This document shows positions 10,095 to 18,944 of a DNA stretch of 64,000 nucleotides, in pieces. The stretch spans positions 71,756 to 135,755 of the forward strand of contig JAQVOH010000001.1 in NCBI GenBank assembly GCA_028702695.1. The letters are read 5' to 3'. The notes beneath the pieces were generated by a model that ran no database searches, was not told the DNA's origin, and worked only from the letters and a program-made list of their open reading frames with translations. This DNA is from Desulfotomaculaceae bacterium. Its GTDB lineage: Bacteria > Bacillota > Desulfotomaculia > Desulfotomaculales > Pelotomaculaceae. Both the position numbers and the translations under genes were made by a program. The stretch's first letter is position 1. Each line of letters begins with the position of its first letter.

Positions 10095-11129
10095 ATGCAG
10101 AAAACCTTGACCCAGATGACCCGGTTTTCCGGGTGAGCTGCCAAGGTGGGACCGGAGGTCCTGTCGAATATTTTGCGTGATCTACCTAAAAAAATAGATG
10201 AGAACTTGTTGGTTGGAACAGATACTTCCGACGACGCGGCGGTTTACAAGCTTACAGAAGATCTGGCCGTCATCGTAACCGTGGACTTCTTTACACCTAT
10301 GGTGGACGACCCCTACCAGTTCGGGCAAATTGCCGCGGCCAATGCCTTAAGTGATGTATATGCCATGGGCGGCAGACCCCTGCTGGCGCTTAACATCTTC
10401 TGCCTCCCCAACTGCCTGCCGCCGGAAACATCCTCTGAGATCCTGCGCGGCGGTGCGGACAAGGTGCTTGAGTCGGGCGCCCTGATTGGCGGCGGACATA
10501 CTGTCCAGGATGATGAACCCAAGTACGGTCTGGCTGTGGTCGGTCTGGTCCACCCCGAACAGGTGCTGAGCAATGCCGGGGCACGTCCCGGTGACGTCTT
10601 GGTCCTGACCAAACCTCTCGGCACCGGTATTATCAACACCGCGTTTAAAGGAGGGTTGGCCGAAGAAGAGGTATACCGGGCGGCTGTCGAGAATATGGCC
10701 GCTTTAAACAAAGACGCGGCAGAGTGTTTGAAAGAAACAGGCATTTCAGCCTGTACTGATATTACCGGTTTCGGCTTCCTCGGCCATGCGGCTGAAATGG
10801 CCAGGGCTAGTAAAGTCAGCCTGCAAATCAACTCGCAGGCATTACCCCTCTTACCGGGAGTGCTTGATTTCGCCCGTATGGGCCTGATTCCGGCCGGAGC
10901 CTACGACAACCACCGTTATTTGCAGGATGACGTGGTTTTTGCTGCAGGAGTAGAGCAGGAAGTGCAGGATATCCTGTTTGACCCCCAGACGTCAGGAGGC
11001 CTTTTAATCCCGGTTAAACCTGAGCAGGTCGGCCGTTTGCTGGAGAGCATGCATCAAAAGGGTGTGGCTCATGCGGTCGTGGTGGGTACAGTCATCCCAC
11101 CACAGAACTTTCTAATCAAAGTTCAGTAA
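10095..11129 (+). CDS. selD: selenide, water dikinase, selenocysteine-containing (UGA at 10134-10136 read as Sec)
   Basis: ATG at 10095; frame MQKTLTQMTRFSG-U-AAKVGPEVLSNIL continues into the 10146 ORF; Sec/Cys position is the known catalytic residue of SelD; SelD body (TDITGFGFLGHAAEMA, DPQTSGGLLI). Confidence 0.95.
10148..10162 (+). promoter_or_regulatory. candidate bacterial SECIS hairpin of selD
   Basis: GGACC-GGA-GGTCC stem-loop; loop starts about 18 nt after the UGA. Confidence 0.6.
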
Positions 11130-11176
11130 CCGTTAGTCTTAGCCTACGACCTGAATTATCAGCCTATAATTATAAT

Positions 11177-11222
11177 GAAACAGCCAGGCAACCGGCTCTT
11201 CCGGTTGAACCTGGCTGTTTTG
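11177..11222 (+). terminator. terminator downstream of selD
   Basis: AAACAGCCAGG..CAACCGG-CTCTT-CCGGTTG..CCTGGCTGTTTTGTTTT. Confidence 0.75.
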
Positions 11223-11435
11223 TTTTAAGACTAGGTATCTCTGCTGGGCAGTCAACGAGGAGTTAAATTCCGTGTTTATGCTCCACAATTCGTGATGGCT
11301 TTTATGATTTGAATAACTAATACAGACATCGTTCACTATAAATTAATCAAATAGTACATATAAAGGATAAACATACTTTTAGTCAAATAAACTTATAGAT
11401 GACCCTACTTCCCAAATCAAATTTTAAAGATTGAG

Positions 11436-12731
11436 GTGTCAACATTGTCAAATGATTACCGTCCCATGTGGGAATCTCTTGGACTGGACCTGGAATCGCA
11501 CGACCAACTGCTGAAAGCAATTCCCCAAGCTTTCGGGGGAGTTTATATGCAGCAGAAAAACCGTCCGGCAGAGATGGAGTATTTTGATTTTGTAGTTAGC
11601 GAAATACACGGCCTGCGCATTCAGGAACTGCAGGAACACAAGTCCCGCGGGGGCAAGGTGGTAGGCGCATTTTGCATCTTTGTCCCGGAGGAAATCGTCC
11701 GGGCGGCCGGCGGCATCTGTGTCGGGCTCTGTTCAGGAGCTGAGATAGGTACCGCCCAAGCTGAAAAAGTACTACCCAGGAACATCTGCCCCTTGATTAA
11801 GTCCTTTATGGGTTTTAAACTAGGCCATGTCTGCCCTTATTTTGAATCCTGTGATATGGTCGTCGGCGAAACCACCTGCGACGGCAAGAAAAAAGCCTTT
11901 GAAATCCTCAACGACTATATACCCGTGCATATGATGGAAACCCCTCAGATGAAACGGGAAAAAGACAAGGTGTTATGGCGCAGCGAGGTGCGGGACTTTG
12001 TAACCGAGATGCAACAGTTTACCGGTAATCAGGTTACCTACGATTCCTTGCAGAGAGCTATTATTGATGTCAACGGTAAGAGGAAGGTACTGGCCCGTCT
12101 GGCTGAACTGCGTAAAAACATTCCTGCGCCGATCAGCGGCAAAGACAGCCTTTTAATTGAACAGATCGCCATGTATGACGATGTGGACAGGTTTACGGAA
12201 CAGACCACTAAGCTCTGTGACGAACTTGAGAAGCGAACCCGTGCAGGACTCGGAGTACAGGAACCAGGCGCCCTGCGGATTATTGTTTCCGGCACTCCTA
12301 TGGCCGTCCCCAACTGGAAGGTCCCCCACATTATTGAAAGCAGCGGAGCCGTGATTGTCGCCGAGGAGCTTTGCACGGGACTGCGTTATTTTGAAAATAC
12401 CGTAGATGAAGACGGGAGTGACCTGGAACAGCAGGTAGATGCCCTTGCCAAACGCTACCTCGATATCGACTGCGCCTGCTTTACCCCCAACGATGCGCGT
12501 ACCGATAAACTGGTGAAACTCGCTGAAGAATACCAGGCCGACGGGATCATCCACTGCTCCCTGGCCTTCTGCGATCCCTATCTAGTCGAAGCCAACCGGG
12601 TGGAAAAAGTCTTGAAAGAGCACAATATTCCCCTGCTGAGAATTGAAACTGATTATGGACAGGAAGATTCAGGACAGTTAAAAACACGAGTAGAAGCTTT
12701 TTTCGAAATGCTTGCTGCAAAAAAAGCCTGA
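11436..12731 (+). CDS. double-cubane-cluster-type 2-hydroxyacyl-CoA dehydratase family protein (DCCP-like), copy 1; start may be TTG 11445
   Basis: KVLPRNICPLIKSFMGFKLGHVCPYFESCDMVVGETTCDGKKKAFE motif typical of DCCP/YjiM. Confidence 0.88.
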   Translation: MSTLSNDYRPMWESLGLDLESHDQLLKAIPQAFGGVYMQQKNRPAEMEYFDFVVSEIHGLRIQELQEHKSRGGKVVGAFCIFVPEEIVRAAGGICVGLCSGAEIGTAQAEKVLPRNICPLIKSFMGFKLGHVCPYFESCDMVVGETTCDGKKKAFEILNDYIPVHMMETPQMKREKDKVLWRSEVRDFVTEMQQFTGNQVTYDSLQRAIIDVNGKRKVLARLAELRKNIPAPISGKDSLLIEQIAMYDDVDRFTEQTTKLCDELEKRTRAGLGVQEPGALRIIVSGTPMAVPNWKVPHIIESSGAVIVAEELCTGLRYFENTVDEDGSDLEQQVDALAKRYLDIDCACFTPNDARTDKLVKLAEEYQADGIIHCSLAFCDPYLVEANRVEKVLKEHNIPLLRIETDYGQEDSGQLKTRVEAFFEMLAAKKA

Positions 12732-12795
12732 TTGCCCTCTATCCCCTGGGTAAATAAATGTTATAACCAGCTTTTTATCTGAAAGGTGGCCTTTT

Positions 12796-13953
12796 ATGCG
12801 ACCGTCAATGATGAATATTTTTGAGAACCTGCGTGACCAGAATATCCTGGATCTTGAGCATGCCAAAAGGGATAACAAGAAGGTCGTGGGGATGTACTGC
12901 GCTTACTCACCCCAGGAACTGGTGCTGGCAGCCGGAGCCATCCCAGTGTCTTTATGCGGAACAAGTAACAAGCCAGTAGCAGCCGCTGAAAAAGTGCTGC
13001 CACGTAACCTTTGTCCCCTGATCAAGTCCAGCTTTGGCTTTGCAATAACCGATACCTGTCCCTATTTTCGTTTTTCAGATTTTCTTGTTGCTGACACTAC
13101 CTGCGACGGTAAGAAAAAAATGTTTGAGATACTGGGTAGTATGAAACCCCTACATGTGCTGCAACTGCCGCAGGGAACAGACCGGCCGGGCGCTCTGGGA
13201 TGGTGGCTGGAAGAAATACGCATCCTGAAAGATAAACTGGAGGAAAACCTGGAGGCAACGATCGATGAGGACAGCCTGCGTGCAGCTATCAAACTGGCCA
13301 ACAAAGAGCGGCAGGTGCTGAGAAGACTACACGAGATGAATAGGCTTGATCCTGCCCCGCTGTCTGGTGTAGATCTGCTCACCGCTACCTGGTTGAGGAG
13401 TTTCAGCGTTGATAAAGCAGAGGGTATTGAACTAGTCGAACAACTTATCGAAGAGATCCAAGAAATAGCTGATAAAGGCCTCTCCCCCTTCCGTGCGGGA
13501 ACACCCCGTATCCTCCTCACAGGCTGCCCGGTGGGCAGTGGCTCTGAGAAGGTATTAAAGCTCCTGGAGGAATGCGGGGGCAGCGTAGTCTGCCTGGAAA
13601 ACTGCAGCGGGATCAAAACCCAGGTATACCTGATCGATGAAGACGAAAGCAGGGACCCGCTGGAAGCTATTGCTGAGAGGTACCTGCAAATCCCCTGCTC
13701 CTGCATGTCACCCAACCCCGGCAGGCTCGAACTGATCGCTAAATTAATTGATGAATACCGGGTGGACGGGGTTGTTGACCTGACCTGGCAGGCCTGCCAC
13801 ACCTACAACGTCGAAGCCGAGTTGGTACGCCAACTGGTCAAAGATAAGTGCGGACTGCCTTACCTCCAGTTGGAAACCGATTACTCAACCTCGGATGTGG
13901 AACAGCTTAAGACCCGGCTCGCTGCCTTTATTGAAATGATGGACAGGAGTTGA
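12796..13953 (+). CDS. double-cubane-cluster-type 2-hydroxyacyl-CoA dehydratase family protein (DCCP-like), copy 2
   Basis: KVLPRNLCPLIKSSFGFAITDTCPYFRFSDFLVADTTCDGKKKMFE; paralogous to the preceding ORF. Confidence 0.88.
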   Translation: MRPSMMNIFENLRDQNILDLEHAKRDNKKVVGMYCAYSPQELVLAAGAIPVSLCGTSNKPVAAAEKVLPRNLCPLIKSSFGFAITDTCPYFRFSDFLVADTTCDGKKKMFEILGSMKPLHVLQLPQGTDRPGALGWWLEEIRILKDKLEENLEATIDEDSLRAAIKLANKERQVLRRLHEMNRLDPAPLSGVDLLTATWLRSFSVDKAEGIELVEQLIEEIQEIADKGLSPFRAGTPRILLTGCPVGSGSEKVLKLLEECGGSVVCLENCSGIKTQVYLIDEDESRDPLEAIAERYLQIPCSCMSPNPGRLELIAKLIDEYRVDGVVDLTWQACHTYNVEAELVRQLVKDKCGLPYLQLETDYSTSDVEQLKTRLAAFIEMMDRS

Positions 13954-14756
13954 ACAACATGATTACGGTGGGCATAGATGTCGGGTCCATTACCACCAAA
14001 GCGGTTTTGTTAACCGATACGACCTGGCAGAGCCTGCTGCTGCCGACAGGTTGCAGCCCGCGGGAGTCCGGCAAGAGCGTATTCGAGCAAATTCTTAACA
14101 GAGCCGGCCTGTCTCCCGCAGACGTCAACTATGTTGTCGGGACAGGTTACGGCAGGATATCACTACCCTTCATCGATAAGGCGATTACGGAAATCACCTG
14201 CCATGCCAGGGGCGCCCATCATCTGGTAAATGGAACCGATATGGTGGTGGATATAGGTGGCCAGGACAGCAAGGTAATCTTGATCGATGAGCAGGGCAGT
14301 GTCATGAACTTTGCCATGAACGACAAATGCGCCGCCGGCACCGGCAGGTTCTTGCAGGTTATGGCAGCCGTGCTGGGCGCCGACGTGAGTGAATTGGCGG
14401 ACCTGGCACGGGGAGCCGAGTCTGTACAGATCAGCAGTATGTGCACGGTTTTTGCCGAGTCGGAAGTGGTCAGCCTGTTGGCCCAGGGTGTACCCAAGGA
14501 ACGCATCATCGCCGGTATCCACCGTTCTGTTGCCAGCCGCGTGGCCTCAATGGCCGAAAGGCTGGGGCGAGGTGAACGGCTCACCTTTACCGGCGGCGTA
14601 GCCAGGAACGACGGGGTAAGAGAGTTCCTCTCCAGGGAACTGGGCCAAGAGATCACCGTAGCGCCAGAGCCCCAGTTGGCCGGGGCTCTGGGAGCTGCCC
14701 TGCTGGCCAGAGATAGATGCAAACAAACATTAGTAACTCTGGATGAAATTCATTAA
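13950..14756 (+). CDS. acyl-CoA dehydratase activase / DCCP reductase (BcrAD/BadFG/HgdC family ATPase)
   Basis: GIDVGSITTKAVLL, DIGGQDSKVI, NDKCAAGTGRFLQVMA, FTGGVARNDGV; overlaps stop of DCCP copy 2. Confidence 0.93.
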   Translation: MNNMITVGIDVGSITTKAVLLTDTTWQSLLLPTGCSPRESGKSVFEQILNRAGLSPADVNYVVGTGYGRISLPFIDKAITEITCHARGAHHLVNGTDMVVDIGGQDSKVILIDEQGSVMNFAMNDKCAAGTGRFLQVMAAVLGADVSELADLARGAESVQISSMCTVFAESEVVSLLAQGVPKERIIAGIHRSVASRVASMAERLGRGERLTFTGGVARNDGVREFLSRELGQEITVAPEPQLAGALGAALLARDRCKQTLVTLDEIH

Positions 14757-14857
14757 CACAAACCAAAACTTATCAAATACCTGCATTCTAGCTTTTTACT
14801 TTTAGGATGGCGCCGTTTTCGGTGCAAACAATTAATAAATATCAAGGAGTAATTAAC

Positions 14858-15112
14858 ATGCCAAAAACACTGGTGGAGTTCATCAATACCTGCTCCTGCT
14901 GCGAGGAACATGTTCAAACGATTAAAAACACGGCCCAAAAACACGGTGACCAAGTGGAAGTTAAGATTTACTACGCCGGTAAAGATGTTGATTATCTTAA
15001 AAAGTATGGGATGGTTACCAAGGGTACGATGATTATAGACGGCAGGAAAAAAATCGATAACCTTTCCAAAGCAATTATTGAAAAAACGATTGAAGATGCG
15101 CTGAGGGGCTGA
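14858..15112 (+). CDS. saoT: thioredoxin-like protein with CSCC motif, SaoT-like
   Basis: MPKTLVEFINTCSCCEEHVQTIKNTAQKHGDQVEVKIYYAG...; RBS AAGGAG; first gene of the cluster; name from recollection of NCBIfam Sao families. Confidence 0.7.
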   Translation: MPKTLVEFINTCSCCEEHVQTIKNTAQKHGDQVEVKIYYAGKDVDYLKKYGMVTKGTMIIDGRKKIDNLSKAIIEKTIEDALRG

Positions 15113-15117
15113 AGTCT

Positions 15118-16206
15118 TTGATTTTAGAGCTGCTACATAAAGTTATTCTGGCATCCTTTGATATTCTCAATGGCGCTTCAGTATGGCTGGTCATGAGTTT
15201 TATTCTGGCCGGCCTGATGCACAACCTGTTAAGCCCGGACCGTCTGCACAGGATGCTGGGAAACAAGAAGATGTCGTCTCTGGTCAAGGCAACACTGTCA
15301 GGTATGCTCCTGCCCATCTGCAGCTGCGGGGTCATCCCCCTGGGCTTGGGATTATATTATTCCGGGGCCTATTTGGGCCCCACTCTGGCTTTCATGACAG
15401 CTACACCTATAATAAATCCGGCAGCCATACTTCTAGCCTATGGTTTTTTAGGACCGCAGATAGCTACTATTTACCTTGTAACCGGGTTTGTAGTGCCAAT
15501 TTTGATCGGTGTGGCCGGCAACATGCTGGGTGGGCGAGAGCTTCACGCTCCAGGCATGGAAAGCCCGGTAGAGATGGTCGAATTGGAGTCCGGTGAAGAA
15601 ATCAGCCTGGCACAAAAGCTGAGCTCTGGACTGCATTGGGGTTTTTTTGACATGGGAATATCCGTCAGTAAATACGTGTGCATCGGCATGCTACTGGCCG
15701 GATTGATTATTACGCTGGTACCGGCGTCCTTTATCCAGCAGTACCTGGGCAGCCCCGGCGTAATTTCCCTGGCCGGTATCGCCATCCTGGGAGCAATTAT
15801 GTACGTCTGCGCGGTGGGACATATTCCATTTATCGCTGCGCTTATAGCAAGCGGTGCGGCGCCAGGCCTGGCAATTGTTTTTCTGATGACCGGAGCCGCC
15901 ACGAACCTTCCCGAATTAATTAGTATGTATAAAATGATCGGTAGGCGAACCGTTGTTATTTATACAACAGTCTTAACCCTCTCTTCATTATTTGTGGGCT
16001 ACATGACCAATCTATACCTGCTGCCAGGCTTTGTGCCTTTCTTTGATCTGGCAAACACCCGTCAAACCATTAGCCTGGCCAACAGCCTGATTTTCGCTGC
16101 TCCCGGCCCACTTCGCTACCTCTGTTCAGTAATCATCATAGCTCTTGGCCTTCATGCTTTGTGGCCAGGCATCAAAAGAGCGCTACTGAAAGAAAGTGTT
16201 GCTTGA
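15118..16206 (+). CDS. saoE: permease of ArsP/UPF0718-like family, SaoE-like putative efflux transporter (TTG start)
   Basis: LPICSCGVIPLGLGLYYSGAYLGPTLAFMTATPIINPAAILL motif, multiple TM helices; tightly spaced after the thioredoxin-like gene. Confidence 0.75.
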   Translation: MILELLHKVILASFDILNGASVWLVMSFILAGLMHNLLSPDRLHRMLGNKKMSSLVKATLSGMLLPICSCGVIPLGLGLYYSGAYLGPTLAFMTATPIINPAAILLAYGFLGPQIATIYLVTGFVVPILIGVAGNMLGGRELHAPGMESPVEMVELESGEEISLAQKLSSGLHWGFFDMGISVSKYVCIGMLLAGLIITLVPASFIQQYLGSPGVISLAGIAILGAIMYVCAVGHIPFIAALIASGAAPGLAIVFLMTGAATNLPELISMYKMIGRRTVVIYTTVLTLSSLFVGYMTNLYLLPGFVPFFDLANTRQTISLANSLIFAAPGPLRYLCSVIIIALGLHALWPGIKRALLKESVA

Positions 16207-16685
16207 TGGCCTGTCGCAAGCTACTCCAGGGATTTCTTGCTTGTGTATTCGTGGTCCTGGTGTCTGGTGGTTGCGGAGCAGGGAACGACAAGATATCTCC
16301 TGCCGCAGGTGATGAGGCCTCTTCCAGGGGAGGACCCCTGCTTGAATATTTCAAGTCCACCCACCCCGGCAAAGATGTCATTATTTTAGACAAGGCTGAT
16401 CTTAATAGCGACAACACTGAGGATATGGTGGTGATTTTCAGAGAGAGCAAGGAAACAAACTCGATGCTGGTCGTGCTTGATTTATCAGGTTCATACCAGT
16501 GCACCAATGAGGTACCGGCGCCGGTGTCCAACCAGATCATCCAGTTTAAGGACATCGACCAGAAACCACCCCTGGAGTTCATCGTGCAGGGGATGAAGGG
16601 GGCAAATGTTGGTTACGCAATTTTCAGGGTGGAGGCATTAAAGCTGGAAGACTTATTTGGAGATGGGATGAAAGACTGTTGCTAG
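16206..16685 (+). CDS. saoC: lipoprotein ending in Cys-Cys-COOH, SaoC-like
   Basis: Signal peptide with lipobox (FVVLVSGGC); C-terminus LEDLFGDGMKDCC then TAG; overlaps stop of permease. ORF-track start 16161 is upstream of the likely ATG. Confidence 0.7.
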   Translation: MACRKLLQGFLACVFVVLVSGGCGAGNDKISPAAGDEASSRGGPLLEYFKSTHPGKDVIILDKADLNSDNTEDMVVIFRESKETNSMLVVLDLSGSYQCTNEVPAPVSNQIIQFKDIDQKPPLEFIVQGMKGANVGYAIFRVEALKLEDLFGDGMKDCC

Positions 16686-16705
16686 CGCTCTAAGATTTAA
16701 AACAA

Positions 16706-16801
16706 GGGGAGAAATGGGGATGGTCCCCCGCGGGCTTCAAACCCGTTTGTCTGGCTGTCATGCAGTTGGGAGTCCGGTTCGAATCCGACTTCTCCCCACC
16801 A
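16706..16801 (+). tRNA. selC: tRNA-Sec (anticodon TCA), CCA encoded
   Basis: 8-bp acceptor GGGGAGAA/TTCTCCCC, anticodon arm GCGGG-CTTCAAA-CCCGT (anticodon TCA at 16737-16739), long variable arm, T-arm GGTTCGAATCC, CCA end. Confidence 0.97.
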
Positions 16802-16934
16802 AAACCCTTTAAAAACCCTTGCTCAGAAAACGAATTGGCTTTGTTAATTATTTTACTTACCCCGTATTCCCACAAGGCATGTCCTACGTACGAAGATTGG
16901 AAAAAGAAAGCCTTACTTTTAAGGAGAGAACAAA

Positions 16935-18059
16935 ATGAATAACAAGATCAAAACTGTCATGCTGCTTATTGTGTCAATCACCCTGCTGGCCGGCTGCGGG
17001 GGCGGTTCCAAGCCTGCAGCCCAAACCAAAGCCGCGAATATCGCAATACCGGATAAAGACAAGGACTACGTGGTCAAGCTCGGTTACTACGACTGTGACC
17101 ACATGACCGGCGCTTGCATCGCCAAGGACGCAGGGATATTTGATGAACTTGGTCTAAGAGTAGACGTGCTCGGAAACGCCAAGGTTCCCGAAGCGATGGC
17201 GTCGGGCCAGATGGATGTTGGGTACGTGGGCAATTCTCGCATGATGCGTGCTTATTTAAAGGGTTCGCCCATTGTCGTCGGCGCCAACAACCATATCGGT
17301 GGCTCGCACTATCTCGTTGCCTCCAACGAGATCAAGGAGCCCAAAGATTTGCTGGGCAAGAAACTGTCCATCGGGACAGACCCGGAGAAAAACAACTATT
17401 CTTGGATTGTTATGGCTAGAACTCTTGGACTGCCGATCGAAGGAGCAAACTACGAAGTGTTAAACATGGCCGACAAGGATGAGTACTTCGCCCTGAAGGC
17501 AGGAAAACTGGACGGGTATGCCGCCTGCGACCCCTGGGGTTCGATGGCTGAATACGAAAATACTGGCCACATCTTTGCCGCTATGGATAAATTACCCAGC
17601 GGGGAGTGGGGCGAGTGTTGCGCCTATAACTTAAATAAAAACTTTGCCACTGAACACCCGGAGTTGGCCAAACTGATGATCCTGTCCCATACCAAAGCCA
17701 TAGAACATATGTATCTTAAGCCTGTTCGCTCAGCAGAAATATTCGCAGATAATTACAAGGTGCCCCTGGAAGTTGCCTTGATGACCATGTGGAAGAAAAC
17801 CGTTGCTGAGGGCAGAACGATTACCTGGAAAATTGACCTAAATAATTGGCAAAGACAAATAGATATGGAGCTTGAGTTTGGAACACTGGATGCAGCTCCA
17901 AAAGTGAGTGAGTTTATCCAGCCCCAGTACCTGAACGATAGCGGCGCCGATGACTTTGATGCCTTTATCAAGGGAAAAGTGGACTCGGTCTTCCCGGTAG
18001 GCATGTCCTATGAAGAGTGGAAAAACAAGGCCTATCAACTGGAAGGGAAGACGGCTTAA
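16935..18059 (+). CDS. ABC transporter substrate-binding lipoprotein (NitT/TauT type) in the selenium-linked cluster
   Basis: Lipobox LLAGCGGGS; KLGYYDCDHMTGACIAKDAGIFDELGLRVDV; vicinal Cys GEWGECCAYN. Confidence 0.85.
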   Translation: MNNKIKTVMLLIVSITLLAGCGGGSKPAAQTKAANIAIPDKDKDYVVKLGYYDCDHMTGACIAKDAGIFDELGLRVDVLGNAKVPEAMASGQMDVGYVGNSRMMRAYLKGSPIVVGANNHIGGSHYLVASNEIKEPKDLLGKKLSIGTDPEKNNYSWIVMARTLGLPIEGANYEVLNMADKDEYFALKAGKLDGYAACDPWGSMAEYENTGHIFAAMDKLPSGEWGECCAYNLNKNFATEHPELAKLMILSHTKAIEHMYLKPVRSAEIFADNYKVPLEVALMTMWKKTVAEGRTITWKIDLNNWQRQIDMELEFGTLDAAPKVSEFIQPQYLNDSGADDFDAFIKGKVDSVFPVGMSYEEWKNKAYQLEGKTA

Positions 18060-18146
18060 CAGCTACCCTGAAAATATACTCTGAGCGCTTCCCCAAAAAA
18101 ATGTGGGTTTTGTGCTGGTGCCGCGTAAGCAACATGGGTGTCTAAT

Positions 18147-18944
18147 ATGAAAAAAATATTTGTCGTAATAGCAGTAGCGGCCCTGCTGCTGTTAGCAGTT
18201 TTCTTGTACCCTCAGCGGGAAGAAGACAACGGAAAGGTTAAAATAGGCGCTCCTGACGACACAGGCGGCATGATCATACACTACCTGGTAAACGAAAAGG
18301 GCTACGAGGGTGCTGAGGTGCAGCATGATTTTGAACTATACCCGGTGAAGGATTGCTGCTCCAGCACCTCCCAGTGGGCTCTAAGCAGCAATCAATATGA
18401 ACTTGCGATCATGTGTCCCGACGCGGCTGAAAGCCTCCTGGAAAAGGACGACCGGTTTGAAATCGTCAGCCCGTGCCTGATGAATTCGGACATCGTGGTG
18501 GTTGAACCCGGGCTTACTCCCAATAAAATCGGGATCGCCCAGAACCGTTCCCACCAGGCGCAAATAGTAGCTGGCCTTTTTGGTCAGGATTGCGCCACGG
18601 CGCCCATGTTGCCTGCGGCCATTCCCTATGCCTATGAGAAAAACGCAGTTGACGGGGTGGTCGTGGATGCCTTGAGGGGATTTACCATGACCGGAGATAA
18701 ACTTGCCGGGGAGGCCGGCCATATCACCTACGTACTGGTTGTGAACAAAAATTTCAAGGAAGACCCGCGTTATCAAAAATTTATTGACTTGTTTCAGCAG
18801 TCGGTTGAAGAACTAAATAACCCGGACATCCTGATTGAAGAGATCAGGAAATACAAAAATATCGACTTTTCACGCGAGGAGGTGAACCAATGGAACCGGT
18901 TGGGGATAAAGCACGTATTTACAATTCCAGAAATGCGCGGTTAA
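18147..18944 (+). CDS. saoB: second ABC substrate-binding protein, SaoB-like, with vicinal Cys (DCCSSTSQW)
   Basis: Signal anchor; VKIGAPDDTGGMIIHYLVNEKGYEGAEV...VKDCCSSTSQWALSSNQYELAIM; start ATG 18147 inside the track ORF. Confidence 0.65.
   Translation: MKKIFVVIAVAALLLLAVFLYPQREEDNGKVKIGAPDDTGGMIIHYLVNEKGYEGAEVQHDFELYPVKDCCSSTSQWALSSNQYELAIMCPDAAESLLEKDDRFEIVSPCLMNSDIVVVEPGLTPNKIGIAQNRSHQAQIVAGLFGQDCATAPMLPAAIPYAYEKNAVDGVVVDALRGFTMTGDKLAGEAGHITYVLVVNKNFKEDPRYQKFIDLFQQSVEELNNPDILIEEIRKYKNIDFSREEVNQWNRLGIKHVFTIPEMRG

Noticed and set aside
15075-15902. Minus-strand ORFs opposite the SaoE-like permease
   Set aside because: Antisense shadow ORFs of a GC-rich transporter gene without RBS or motifs.
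16203-16208. TGA at the end of the SaoE-like permease as a possible Sec codon
   Set aside because: Downstream frame does not continue the permease and overlaps the start of the lipoprotein gene; ordinary stop with coupled start.
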